This document shows positions 1 to 8,245 of a DNA stretch of 42,877 bases, piece by piece. A model generated the notes under the pieces. The model was not told where the DNA came from and did no database searches. It saw only the letters and a list, made by a program, of their open reading frames with translations. The position numbers and the translations under genes are program-made. Source of the DNA: Chloroflexota bacterium (GTDB taxonomy: Bacteria > Chloroflexota > Dehalococcoidia > Lucifugimonadales > Lucifugimonadaceae); assembly GCA_002730795.1 (NCBI GenBank), contig PCAX01000063.1, positions 1 to 42,877 of the forward strand. Direction: 5' to 3'. Each line of letters opens with the position of its first letter. The first letter of the stretch is position 1.

Positions 1-36
1 CCTTAAATAATAATCTATCCCTGTTCTATAAACTAG

Positions 37-112
37 TGGTGGGGGATAGCGGGGACGAACCGCTGACCTCCTGCTTGCAAAGCAGGCGCTCTCCCAGCTG
101 AGCTAAGGCCCC
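37..112 (-). tRNA. tRNA-Ala (anticodon TGC)
   Basis: Read on the minus strand, the gene starts GGGGCCT, then has a D arm GCTC..GAGC, an anticodon stem CCTGC/GCAGG around loop TTTGCAA (anticodon TGC, alanine), and a T arm AGCGG-TTCGTCC-CCGCT. The 3' side is ATCCCCC followed by A and an encoded CCA. The three inner arms are perfectly paired. The acceptor stem is odd: the 5' strand GGGGCCT does not match ATCCCCC at the fifth and sixth pairs, and the third pair is G-C rather than the G-U pair usual in tRNA-Ala. A functional gene is likely, but the acceptor needs checking. Confidence 0.88.
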
Positions 113-302
113 ATTTTCAATTACAACAGCAATAACATTTTAATTAAACACCTTGTGATGATTGAATGCACGATGGCATTACATCACTTTTTTCGGTATT
201 TAAGCAGTTTAGAGTGAGTATCACTTGAAGATGGTCCACATAATGGTAGTATCGATTTCAAAAATATAAACTTGTTACAAATTTAACGGACGTTTAAATA
301 GA
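113..302. other. Intergenic region upstream of the DUF1800 gene
   Basis: This is about 190 bases of AT-rich sequence between the tRNA-Ala gene (transcribed leftward) and the rightward DUF1800 cassette. It must hold the promoters for both. I see no convincing -35/-10 pair, no riboswitch core and no short ORF with a ribosome binding site. Confidence 0.4.
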
Positions 303-1718
303 ATGACAACAACCACTAAAACTGATCCGGCGTTGGTTTCACATCTTTTAAGACGGGCTGGGTTTGGGTCGGATATAACTGAAATCAATCACTACACTTC
401 ACAATCTTATGAAAGATTAGTAGAAGATTTACTGAATTCTGAAAAATTCCCTGACGTAGATGATAACGCGATCGGAAGATATTACCCGAGTTTAGCAGCA
501 TGCAAAGACGATTTAGGACCATGGGTTACTAGATGGTTTTACAGAATGATAAACACAAAAAGACCACTTCAAGAGAAAATGGCGTTATTTTGGCATCATG
601 TTCTTGCTACGGCTTGGTTTAAAAGTGAACATTCACCTTCGATGATAGATCACATACAGATGTTAACAACAAACGGACTAGCAAATTTTAGAACGATATT
701 ACTTGAATTATCGCGTGATCCCGCGATGATATATTGGCTAGATAATAATGAAAACCACGCAAAGTCTATAAATGAAAATTATGGCCGAGAAATCTTAGAA
801 CTATTTTCAATGGGCATAGGAAATTATTCTGAAGACGACATAAAGAGTGCTGCGAGATCTTTTACGGGATGGAGTTTTAAACAACCACTTCCTCTATATC
901 CCTTTGGTCATTATGATTCTGGGTTTAGATTTATATCTGAAGATCATGATTATGGCGAAAAAACGTTCTTGGGTCATAAAGGGAATTTCAACGGTGAAGA
1001 TATTATAAATATAATCGCTTCGCAAGAAGCAACAGCTAAGTTCGTTTGTCGCCATCTATACAATTTTTTTGTCGAAGACGAACCTCAAGTTCCGGCCTGG
1101 AGTATTACACCACCCAAAAATCAGGCTGCAATAGACTCATTAGTGAAATCATGGTTCGAATCAGACGCCGATATCAGATCGGTGATGAGAACACTTTTTA
1201 ATGCAGAGTGGTTCAAAAATTCATTACAAAAAAGAGTTAAGTGCCCCGCCGAGTTTATTGTAGGCACATTAAAAATTTCCGGAGATTTTAAATACCCTGA
1301 ACCAGGACTAAAGGATCTTGATGGAACATGCATAGCGATGGGACAAGCATTAATGAATCCTCCATCTGTTGAGGGGTGGCACACAGGAAAGGAATGGATA
1401 GACGGAGGGACTCTAACTGAAAGAGTAAATTTTGCAGTAAAAATGCTGAATGATCCGAAAAAACCAGGTGTAAGGAACATAATATCAATAATAAAAGAGA
1501 ACGGAAAAACAGTGCCGCCTGAGATGTTTGTTTCAAAAATGTTAGAAGCGTTGGGATATTTAAAAGTAAGTGACAACACTCATTCTTTACTTACAGATTT
1601 TGCTGAAAAGGATGGTCATTTGAAATTTGGGACTGAAAAAGAATCACAAAAATCTGAAATTAGGATAGTCAGAATGTTGCGTCTGATCGTTTCTTCGATG
1701 GAATTTCAATTTGCGTAA
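303..1718 (+). CDS. DUF1800 family protein
   Basis: This 471-residue protein has the hallmarks of DUF1800: the N-terminal LLRRAGFG motif (about residues 16-23), FWHHVLAT near residue 97, the ELFSMGIGNYSEDDI stretch near 165, and NPPSVEGWHTG near 353. Its length is normal for the family. The biochemical function of DUF1800 is unknown, but its genes usually sit beside DUF1501 genes, as here (21-base gap to the next gene, same strand). Many relatives carry a Tat or Sec signal. This one starts directly with MTTTTKTDPALVSHLLRR and shows no export signal, so it looks cytosolic. No strong Shine-Dalgarno precedes the ATG. Confidence 0.9.
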   Translation: MTTTTKTDPALVSHLLRRAGFGSDITEINHYTSQSYERLVEDLLNSEKFPDVDDNAIGRYYPSLAACKDDLGPWVTRWFYRMINTKRPLQEKMALFWHHVLATAWFKSEHSPSMIDHIQMLTTNGLANFRTILLELSRDPAMIYWLDNNENHAKSINENYGREILELFSMGIGNYSEDDIKSAARSFTGWSFKQPLPLYPFGHYDSGFRFISEDHDYGEKTFLGHKGNFNGEDIINIIASQEATAKFVCRHLYNFFVEDEPQVPAWSITPPKNQAAIDSLVKSWFESDADIRSVMRTLFNAEWFKNSLQKRVKCPAEFIVGTLKISGDFKYPEPGLKDLDGTCIAMGQALMNPPSVEGWHTGKEWIDGGTLTERVNFAVKMLNDPKKPGVRNIISIIKENGKTVPPEMFVSKMLEALGYLKVSDNTHSLLTDFAEKDGHLKFGTEKESQKSEIRIVRMLRLIVSSMEFQFA

Positions 1719-1739
1719 CAAGATATACGGAAGGATATT

Positions 1740-2897
1740 GTGACAATTACAGAAAATATTTCCTCGAAAGAACCTGTGTTGGTTGTTGTTCAATTGTCAG
1801 GTGGGAATGATTTTATGAATACCGTTATACCTTTCACATCAGGTGTCTACTACGATAATAGACCACTTGTCGGAATTCCAGAGGATAAGGTTATACCGTT
1901 CACTGAAACTTTGGCATTTCATCCATCAGCGAACGCTCTAAAAAAGTTATATGGGCAAGGAAAGGTGGCAATAATTCAAGGTATAGGATATGAAAATTCA
2001 AGCAGGTCCCATTTTCGAGCAATGGACATATGGCACACTTGCGAACCTAATCACATTGCAGTTGAAGGTTGGTTGGCTAAAGTCATAAGACAAATAGACC
2101 CAGACAGTAAAAATCCCGTTACAGCGGTTAACTTTGGCAGAGGTTTACCGCGTGCTCTTGCGGCACCAGGTGTCGTGGCAACTTCAGTGGGTGATTTAGA
2201 TAATTACGGCTTAATGTCGGATATTGAAAAACACCGCGAAAAAGAAGAAGATTTGGAAATATTCAGAAGAATGTACACACCTGCTATCGGGAGCGGGATG
2301 GTTACAAATTATTTCGGCCAAACAGGGCGAAATGTTTTAACGGGGGCGGAAATTCTATCTGAATCTCCGGTGAACTATTCATCTACAGTAGAGTATTCTG
2401 ATAACCCGATCGCTCGTTCATTAAGGGACGTAGCAAGAGTTCATTTATCTGGATTAGGAACAAAGATTTTTTACACCAGTCACGGCGGATACGACCATCA
2501 CGCCCAAGAAGTTCCCAATCACGCCCGGTTATTGACCGAGTTAACTGAAGCTATTAGTGATTTTATGAATGATCTTTCCGAACATGATGCCGCGCAAGAA
2601 ATCGTTATTTTGGTCTTCACGGAGTTTGGAAGAAGGGTAAAAGACAACGGATCAGGTACAGACCACGGATCTGGAGGTGGTGCCTTTATTATTGGAGAAA
2701 ATATTGCAGGCGGATTGTATTCTGAGTATCCATCTCTCGAACCCTCCACTTGGCTTTATGGTGAGGATATGCGGCATACTATTGATTTCAGGGGTGTTTA
2801 CGGAACTATTCTTGAACAATGGTTAGGTTTGGACCCCAAAGATATAGTTGGCGGAGATTTTGAACAGATTAAACCTTTTAGAACAACTTTGATTTGA
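1740..2897 (+). CDS. DUF1501 family protein (alkaline-phosphatase-like fold)
   Basis: This 385-residue protein starts at a GTG, preceded by AAGGA at a suitable distance. DUF1501 features are QLSGGNDFMN near the N-terminus, the SSRSHFRAMDIWHT stretch near residue 95, HGGYDHH at 248-254, FTEFGRRV near 295 and TDHGSGGGA at about 307-315. These Asp/His motifs match the metal-binding positions of sulfatase/phosphatase-like folds, to which DUF1501 is related. Family members are often exported by Tat with an RR motif. Here the protein begins almost at the conserved core and has no signal peptide. It is the second gene of a tight three-gene cassette with the DUF1800 and NHL genes, and the next gene follows directly. 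The substrate is unknown. Confidence 0.9.
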   Translation: MTITENISSKEPVLVVVQLSGGNDFMNTVIPFTSGVYYDNRPLVGIPEDKVIPFTETLAFHPSANALKKLYGQGKVAIIQGIGYENSSRSHFRAMDIWHTCEPNHIAVEGWLAKVIRQIDPDSKNPVTAVNFGRGLPRALAAPGVVATSVGDLDNYGLMSDIEKHREKEEDLEIFRRMYTPAIGSGMVTNYFGQTGRNVLTGAEILSESPVNYSSTVEYSDNPIARSLRDVARVHLSGLGTKIFYTSHGGYDHHAQEVPNHARLLTELTEAISDFMNDLSEHDAAQEIVILVFTEFGRRVKDNGSGTDHGSGGGAFIIGENIAGGLYSEYPSLEPSTWLYGEDMRHTIDFRGVYGTILEQWLGLDPKDIVGGDFEQIKPFRTTLI

Positions 2898-2905
2898 GAC
2901 ATGTT

Positions 2906-3904
2906 ATGAGCAAACCACATGGATTACTTAGAGCAGGATTCCCTTTCCACGCCACATTGGGAATGAGACGGGTAACTACCAATCCCATAGATCTGGCAAT
3001 ATTGAAAGACGGTACGCTGCTGGTTTTAAATCGTTCATACGGCCTAGGAGCTCAAATAAGAAAAACCAATTGGGATGATGAAGATTTAGGCACGATCGGT
3101 TCGGGATTAGAGTGGCCTGTACAAATTATTATTGACCAACAAGAACAGATTTACGTTACAGATGAAGCAACAAACAAGATAATAATATTTGACCGAGATG
3201 GGAACAATATCGGATCCTGGGGGGACTACGGTTCAAAACCGGGCGAGGTCAATAGACCATCTGGAATGAGTTTTGACGTGGATGGCAATCTTCTTATTGC
3301 TGACACATTGAATCACAGAATTTCAAAATTTACTCCTTCAGGATCATATTTAACTTCATTTGGAAAGTTAGGATCAGAGGAAGGATCATTTAACATGCCC
3401 TGGGGGTTATCTGTGGATAGTGATGACGCCACAATCGTGGTATCGGACTGGGGGAATAACAGACTTCAAAAGTTTGACAAAGATGGAAATTTTATGATGT
3501 CTTTTGGAGACACTGGACCTGAATTAGGTGGACTAAGTGGACCCGCGGGTATCGAAGTAGACTCTGATGGTGATACATACGTTGCAGATAGAGGTAATCA
3601 CAGAATACTTCAGTATGATGCCTCCGGAAGATATGTAGACAGATTCATTGGAGATGCTGTTCTCTCAAAAAGTGGTCGAATATATCTGATGGCAAACGCA
3701 CGAGCTTGCAGGTCACGGGAAATGACAACTTTAGAAGAATCAAAAAGATTTAGGGGTCCTACCTCTGTAAGGATTTATGGTGATCTGATGTATGTAACTG
3801 ATTGTGGCAGCCATCGAATACAAGTTTATAAAAAAGAAATTTATGAACTAAGCCCATCCCAAATCCTTCCCGATCCAGGCATCCCTTTTCTCTATAACGT
3901 TTGA
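2906..3904 (+). CDS. NHL-repeat six-bladed beta-propeller protein
   Basis: The protein is about 332 residues and made mostly of NHL repeats. The repeated units look like P.GI.VD..G..YVAD..NHRI..FD..G..... and can be seen at roughly residues 70-115, 115-160, 160-210, 210-250 and 285-315, enough to close a beta-propeller. I chose the ATG reading MSKPHGLL. An in-frame TTG 12 bases upstream would overlap the DUF1501 stop by 4 bases and is possible. There is no signal peptide and no membrane segment. NHL propellers serve as binding scaffolds or, in some families, as lactonases or lyases; no catalytic assignment can be made. Its position directly after DUF1501 suggests it works with the DUF1800/DUF1501 pair. 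Confidence 0.85.
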   Translation: MSKPHGLLRAGFPFHATLGMRRVTTNPIDLAILKDGTLLVLNRSYGLGAQIRKTNWDDEDLGTIGSGLEWPVQIIIDQQEQIYVTDEATNKIIIFDRDGNNIGSWGDYGSKPGEVNRPSGMSFDVDGNLLIADTLNHRISKFTPSGSYLTSFGKLGSEEGSFNMPWGLSVDSDDATIVVSDWGNNRLQKFDKDGNFMMSFGDTGPELGGLSGPAGIEVDSDGDTYVADRGNHRILQYDASGRYVDRFIGDAVLSKSGRIYLMANARACRSREMTTLEESKRFRGPTSVRIYGDLMYVTDCGSHRIQVYKKEIYELSPSQILPDPGIPFLYNV

Positions 3905-4086
3905 AATATAATTACTTTTGGCTAATTGAAATTAAATTTCTAGAGAGCTCCCAGTTATCTCTATTACGTAAATCTGGTCAGTACTATTAAAAAACAATCT
4001 AATAAGAAAAACTCCGTACATTTACCCTGAAAACAAATAAAATCAGAATTAAATTAAAAGATTAGAGTCTTTAGTGGGTGATAATT

Positions 4087-4434
4087 ATGTCTCCGATGAT
4101 GTTTGGATTTTCACAACAGAGAAAACAAATTTTGAACGGTGAAGCAGAGCGGTTCGTAAGAGAAATGCCCCAGTTGGGTGCAAAAAAAATAATATTAGTT
4201 GGTGATTTATCAGTCGGCAATGTATCAGTCGATAGTGGATTAGAGGTATTAATTGTGCAGGAAACAGATCAGCCATATAAGGATAGGTCAGATTTTTGGG
4301 TAACACATTTAAGACCCACAGTTAAAGCAGACTTTTACGTGTTCACCCCAAAAGAATTATCCAATCTATCCCAAACCGATCCATTTTTAATAAAATCTTT
4401 ATCTATAGGGGAGGTCTTATACACAAGTGAATAA
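4087..4434 (+). CDS. Degenerate minimal nucleotidyltransferase (MNT-like) protein
   Basis: This small protein (about 115 residues) follows the MNT pattern of a strand, a GS-type loop, acidic residues, then a DFYVFTPKEL stretch and a C-terminal GEVLYTSE, similar to the usual VDLVVLTPEEL...G.vLYE. The active-site positions look eroded. The usual GS loop reads VGDLSVG, and the usual SDIDLLV reads SGLEVLIV, so the first catalytic Asp is Gly and the second is Glu; only the later Asp of ADFYVF is kept. The ATG at 4087 follows GGGTGA. A GTG at 4078 in the same frame is an alternative. The next gene (HEPN-like) overlaps its end by 8 bases, the normal MNT/HEPN arrangement. Confidence 0.62.
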   Translation: MSPMMFGFSQQRKQILNGEAERFVREMPQLGAKKIILVGDLSVGNVSVDSGLEVLIVQETDQPYKDRSDFWVTHLRPTVKADFYVFTPKELSNLSQTDPFLIKSLSIGEVLYTSE

Positions 4435-4825
4435 ATTGTCGAATAATTGGGTGAAGCAGGCGAATTACGATTTTGAAGTGGCAAATTTTAATGCAAAAGC
4501 AGGACATCATGCCCTTGCATGCTTCTTATGCCATGAATCTGCTGTGAAAATAGTAATTGCATATATATATAGTAAGGGAGCCGAATTTGTATGGGGTACT
4601 TCCCTTTCTGATTTATGTGAAGATGCGATGGTATTTGATCCATCTTTCGACCTAGTAAAATCTATAGCCATGCTACTTGACAAATATTACATTGGTACTC
4701 GGTTACCATCAAGTTTACCTGGCGCAGCCCCATATGAAGTTTACGATAAATCAGATTCTGAAAAGTCTTTAGAAATAGCAAAAGCTGTTTTAGATGGTGT
4801 CATAAAAAGGATGCAGAAAGATTAG
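4427..4825 (+). CDS. HEPN domain protein
   Basis: This 132-residue protein starts at a GTG overlapping the MNT-like gene by 8 bases, with AGGGGAGG about 12 bases upstream. The pattern WVKQANYDFEVANF..AKAGHHALACFLCHESAVKIVIAYIYSKG matches the first two helices of HEPN domains (normally ..A..DL..A......Y..A.F..QQA.EK.LKA...). The DKYYIGTRLPSSLPGAAPYEVY segment matches the usual Y..TRYPD....Y region. I do not see the R-x(4-6)-H RNase motif of toxic HEPN proteins, so nuclease activity is doubtful. The pair may be a remnant or regulatory MNT/HEPN module rather than an active toxin-antitoxin. Confidence 0.7.
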   Translation: MNKLSNNWVKQANYDFEVANFNAKAGHHALACFLCHESAVKIVIAYIYSKGAEFVWGTSLSDLCEDAMVFDPSFDLVKSIAMLLDKYYIGTRLPSSLPGAAPYEVYDKSDSEKSLEIAKAVLDGVIKRMQKD

Positions 4826-4887
4826 TAAACCTCAGCTCGTATTATTTTATAAATTGTTACAAGTTCTTCAAATAAAGTAGGGAAAAC

Positions 4888-6000
4888 ATGAAAATATCCG
4901 ATATTCAATTAACTCCATTAAAAATAGGAAAAACGTTAATAAGAATTCAAACAGACAGCGGAATAGAAGGATGGTCTGAAGCACCTGGAGGGTCAAAGGT
5001 GGTACCCGGTAGATCCGTTGAAGTCTTTAGAGCTTATCTCGAACAGATAATCAAACCCGTGCTAATAGGAGAAGATCCCATAGAAATCGACCGCCACTGG
5101 GAAACATTAGCGTTAGGTAAAGAAGATCGTATGTACAAATTGCCAGCAAACGTAGTTGGTGCAATTGATATAGCTTTATGGGATTTAATGGGTAAGGAAG
5201 CCGGTATGCCGGTATATAAACTTATGGGAGGGGCCGCTAGAACGACAATTCCTTTGTATTGGAGCGTAGGAAGTGGATGGAAAAAAACTCCTGATGAGAT
5301 GTTAGACGATATAAAGGAAGGTTGGAATTCAGGGTATACCGCCTTCAAGATAAGGATGGACTGGAAAGGTTGGCGACAAGATAGTAATCCCGAAAAAGAT
5401 TATGACATGTTTAAACTTGTCAGAGAGTTTTTGCCGAATGAAATTTATTTGGGTTTCGATGCAAACAATGGATATTCGGTCAGCACAGCCATTCAGCAAG
5501 GGCGTAGATTTGAAGAATTGGGAATTAATCACTTTGAAGAACCTATCCCACACTACGATTTACCGGGTCTAAAGCAGGTTTCAGATGCTCTGGACGTAGC
5601 GGTTTCAGCAGGCGAGCAAGATTCCTACAGATGGTGGTTTCAACAATTAGTTCTATTAGGGAATCCAGATATTTTACAGCCAGATATTTTAAACGCAGGG
5701 GGGCCATCTGAAGTGAAACGTATATATGAAATGGCAATTACCTTAGATAAACCAGTAATGCCCCACAGTCCACAAGCAGGAATAAACAGTATTGCTTCTA
5801 TACACACTTATTCAACTGTTCAAAATGGAATAAGACCTCACGAATTTTCAACAGAGTTCTCCGGAGATCTTGATGAAATTGCAGAGTTGTATGGTGACCA
5901 CGTAATTCCGGTCAAGGGATCAATAAAATTAAATAATAAGCCGGGTTTAGGTATTGAACTAAATGAAAATGCGGTTCAAAAATTAGCTCTAAAAAATTAA
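4888..6000 (+). CDS. Mandelate racemase/dehydratase-type enolase superfamily protein
   Basis: This 370-residue TIM-barrel enzyme has the N-terminal capping domain and a full mandelate racemase (MR) subgroup active site. Metal ligands are Asp191 (FDANNGY), Glu217 (FEEP) and Glu243 (SAGEQ). The Asp266 (QPDILNAGG) / His293 (MPHSPQ) dyad matches MR Asp270/His297 with constant spacing. The second barrel strand reads AFKIRMD, so a K154-x-R156 pair replaces the usual KxK. The expected reaction is proton abstraction from a hydroxy acid next to a carboxylate, usually dehydration of a sugar acid; the substrate is unknown. AGGGAAAAC precedes the ATG. Its stop codon overlaps the stop of the convergent OppF gene. 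Confidence 0.88.
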   Translation: MKISDIQLTPLKIGKTLIRIQTDSGIEGWSEAPGGSKVVPGRSVEVFRAYLEQIIKPVLIGEDPIEIDRHWETLALGKEDRMYKLPANVVGAIDIALWDLMGKEAGMPVYKLMGGAARTTIPLYWSVGSGWKKTPDEMLDDIKEGWNSGYTAFKIRMDWKGWRQDSNPEKDYDMFKLVREFLPNEIYLGFDANNGYSVSTAIQQGRRFEELGINHFEEPIPHYDLPGLKQVSDALDVAVSAGEQDSYRWWFQQLVLLGNPDILQPDILNAGGPSEVKRIYEMAITLDKPVMPHSPQAGINSIASIHTYSTVQNGIRPHEFSTEFSGDLDEIAELYGDHVIPVKGSIKLNNKPGLGIELNENAVQKLALKN

Positions 6001-6998
6001 TAACCTTCAACTTTTATACACGCTACAAAATGATTTGATTTGTGAATATTCTTTATTTCGGGTCGTAGGTTAGAACAATCTGGAGTGCTTATAGGACACC
6101 TTGGGTGAAAATGACACCCAGATGGCGGATTCAAATAACCTGGAAGCTCTCCTGAAAGAATGATCCGTTCTCTTTTTAATTCAACATCTGGATCAGGTTC
6201 TGGTATAGCTGACAATAAGGCCTTGGTATATGGATGGTAGGGATTAAAAAATATCTCATCAGTTTTTCCAAGCTCTATTATCTTGCCCATATACATCACC
6301 CCAACTCTATCACTGATATGTCTTACGACAGAAAGATCGTGAGAAATGAATAAGTAGGCAACATTAAACTTATCCTGTAAATCAATCAATAAATTAAGAA
6401 CTTGGGCTTGAATTGATACGTCAAGAGCTGAAACAGGCTCATCCAAAATTACAAGGTCCGGATTCGTAGCAATTGCTCTGGCAATACTTATGCGTTGACG
6501 TTGTCCTCCACTAAATTCATGGGGAAATCTCTCAGCAAAATTTGGATTTAAACCAACTATATTCAAAAGATCATTAATTTTTTTTCTAAAATCTTCGTCT
6601 TCCCCATAAAGTTTATGAACTTTTAAGGGCTCACCTATGATATCTCCTACCCTCATTCTGGGGTTTAACGAACCGTAGGGATCTTGAAAAACGAATCCAA
6701 TTTGTCTTCGAATATTCATTAATTCATTGGAGCTGCATGTACTAATATTGGTACCGTCGAATTCTACATCCCCATACATATTCCCCAATAAACCTACGAT
6801 AGATTTTGCAACTGTCGACTTCCCCGAACCGCTTTCACCAACCAGAGAAAAAGTCTCTCCCGGAGCTATATCAAATGAAATACCATCGACAGCTCTAACC
6901 CTACCGGTTTCTTTTGGGAAAAAAATACCCCCCGTAACCGGATAATGAACTCTAAGGCTATTCACATTTAAAAGTTTCTTTCTCTTTCCCGTTATCAT
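5997..6998 (-). CDS. OppF/DppF-type peptide ABC transporter ATPase
   Basis: This 333-residue ABC ATPase has Walker A GESGSGKST (residues 54-62), signature FSGGQRQR, Walker B LVILDEP with the D-loop SALD, and the C-terminal oligopeptide_HPY domain with four cysteines (GCHFHPRCP..DC ... FVAC). The gap to the upstream OppD partner is 4 bases, so the two are translationally coupled. OppD/OppF heterodimers energise import of oligopeptides, dipeptides or similar solutes through OppB/OppC permeases. No permease or solute-binding gene is in the window, so the partner proteins must be encoded elsewhere. It converges on the enolase gene with no terminator between them. Confidence 0.9.
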   Translation of the reverse strand: MITGKRKKLLNVNSLRVHYPVTGGIFFPKETGRVRAVDGISFDIAPGETFSLVGESGSGKSTVAKSIVGLLGNMYGDVEFDGTNISTCSSNELMNIRRQIGFVFQDPYGSLNPRMRVGDIIGEPLKVHKLYGEDEDFRKKINDLLNIVGLNPNFAERFPHEFSGGQRQRISIARAIATNPDLVILDEPVSALDVSIQAQVLNLLIDLQDKFNVAYLFISHDLSVVRHISDRVGVMYMGKIIELGKTDEIFFNPYHPYTKALLSAIPEPDPDVELKRERIILSGELPGYLNPPSGCHFHPRCPISTPDCSNLRPEIKNIHKSNHFVACIKVEGY

Positions 6999-7002
6999 AT
7001 CA

Positions 7003-7968
7003 TCAGAGGGGATTCCAACATGCGTAGGATTGATTAGTCGTGTGTACAGACAATCCAGGTTCGGTGTTACATTTTTTTACAACCTTCGTACACCTAATAT
7101 TATATGCACAACCAAGAGGCAAGTCCGTTGGATCTGGTACCTCCCCTGCTATAGAGTTTAGACGTGTCAGTTTTTTCCCTTTCAGTTTAGGGACTGAATC
7201 GAGCAATCCAGCAGTATATGGGTGCTTTGGAGCGCGGTAAACATCCGTTGCCAACCCAATTTCCCTTATTTTACCCGCATACATAACGGCAATCCTTTGA
7301 GCATATCTAGCAACAATTCCAAGATTATGGGTTATGATCAATAACGATATCCCCAAATTATCCGAAAGGTCTTTCAATAGTTCAAGAATCTGCGCTTGAA
7401 CAGTAACATCAAGTGCTGTAGTAGCTTCATCAGCTATTAATAAAGCGGGTTCACATGCGAGGGCTATAGCGATCATTATTCTTTGCTTTTGACCGCCGCT
7501 AAATTGGTGAGGATAATCATTTATCCTTTGCTTACCATCAGGAATACCAACCATTTCGAGCAGTTCAAGACTACGTGATAAGCTCAAATTTTTGTTCATT
7601 TTTAGGTGCCTAGTTAAAGGCTCAGAAATTTGTGTGCCTATTTTCAACACTGGGTTCAAAGAACTCATTGGTTCTTGAAAAACCATCCCTATCTGACGAC
7701 CTCTTATGTCTTGCATTTGAGATTCACTTAATTGGAGTAAATCCACTCCATTAAATATGATTTCTCCACTAATTATTTCCCCTGGAGGATTTGGGATTAA
7801 CTTCAAGATCGATAAGGCCGTAACGCTTTTCCCACATCCACTTTCTCCCACAAGGCCCATAATTTCACCTTTTGCCATACTAAACGTAACGTTGTCTACT
7901 GCGTGAATTGTCCGACCACCTGACGTTTCAAACACAGTTGACAAATTTCTTACGTTCAGTAATGACAT
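7003..7968 (-). CDS. OppD/DppD-type peptide ABC transporter ATPase
   Basis: From the ATG at 7968 the protein has 321 residues. The frame stays open up to a GTG at 8007, but the ATG (MSLLNVRN) lies where family members begin. Walker A is GESGCGKS (41-48), signature FSGGQKQR, Walker B LLIADEATTALD. The C-terminal domain keeps the four-cysteine pattern (GCAYNIRC..KKC ... YAC); in mycobacterial OppABCD the equivalent OppD motif was reported to hold an iron-sulfur cluster. It pairs with the OppF directly downstream. No permease or binding-protein gene is adjacent. tRNA-Gln lies upstream on the other strand and separates it from the second OppDF pair. Confidence 0.9.
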   Translation of the reverse strand: MSLLNVRNLSTVFETSGGRTIHAVDNVTFSMAKGEIMGLVGESGCGKSVTALSILKLIPNPPGEIISGEIIFNGVDLLQLSESQMQDIRGRQIGMVFQEPMSSLNPVLKIGTQISEPLTRHLKMNKNLSLSRSLELLEMVGIPDGKQRINDYPHQFSGGQKQRIMIAIALACEPALLIADEATTALDVTVQAQILELLKDLSDNLGISLLIITHNLGIVARYAQRIAVMYAGKIREIGLATDVYRAPKHPYTAGLLDSVPKLKGKKLTRLNSIAGEVPDPTDLPLGCAYNIRCTKVVKKCNTEPGLSVHTTNQSYACWNPL

Positions 7969-8109
7969 TTTTTTTCTGTTAAGTGTTATTTCTAACAAAA
8001 ACAACACTTGTTAATTTATCACCGAATAAATTTATCGATAAGGAGTGTATGTAAGTAAATCATAATTAAAATAGTAGCGATACTATTTAATAGTCAACAT
8101 TTATTATAG

Positions 8110-8183
8110 TCCCGGGTCGTCTAATGGTAGGACTGAGGACTTTGAATCCTCCAATCCAGGTTCGAATCCTGGCCCGGGAGCCA
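8110..8183 (+). tRNA. tRNA-Gln (anticodon TTG)
   Basis: The acceptor TCCCGGG pairs fully with CCCGGGA. The anticodon stem GAGGA/TCCTC holds loop CTTTGAA (anticodon TTG, glutamine). The T arm is CCAGG-TTCGAAT-CCTGG, the discriminator is G, and CCA is encoded. It sits on the plus strand between two minus-strand OppDF gene pairs, so it breaks what might otherwise look like one operon. Confidence 0.95.
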
Positions 8184-8245
8184 CGGTACTACTTTTGACA
8201 AAATCTAAGGTAATTTTTTTACTCAGGTACACAAATCTTTTAAGA

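Noticed and set aside
1121-1579. 152-codon minus-strand ORF
   Set aside because: Shadow within the DUF1800 gene, which has clear family motifs on the plus strand.
2894-2905. TTG start of the NHL gene overlapping DUF1501
   Set aside because: The ATG 12 bases later gives a normal start; the TTG codons would add only four residues with no conservation to judge.
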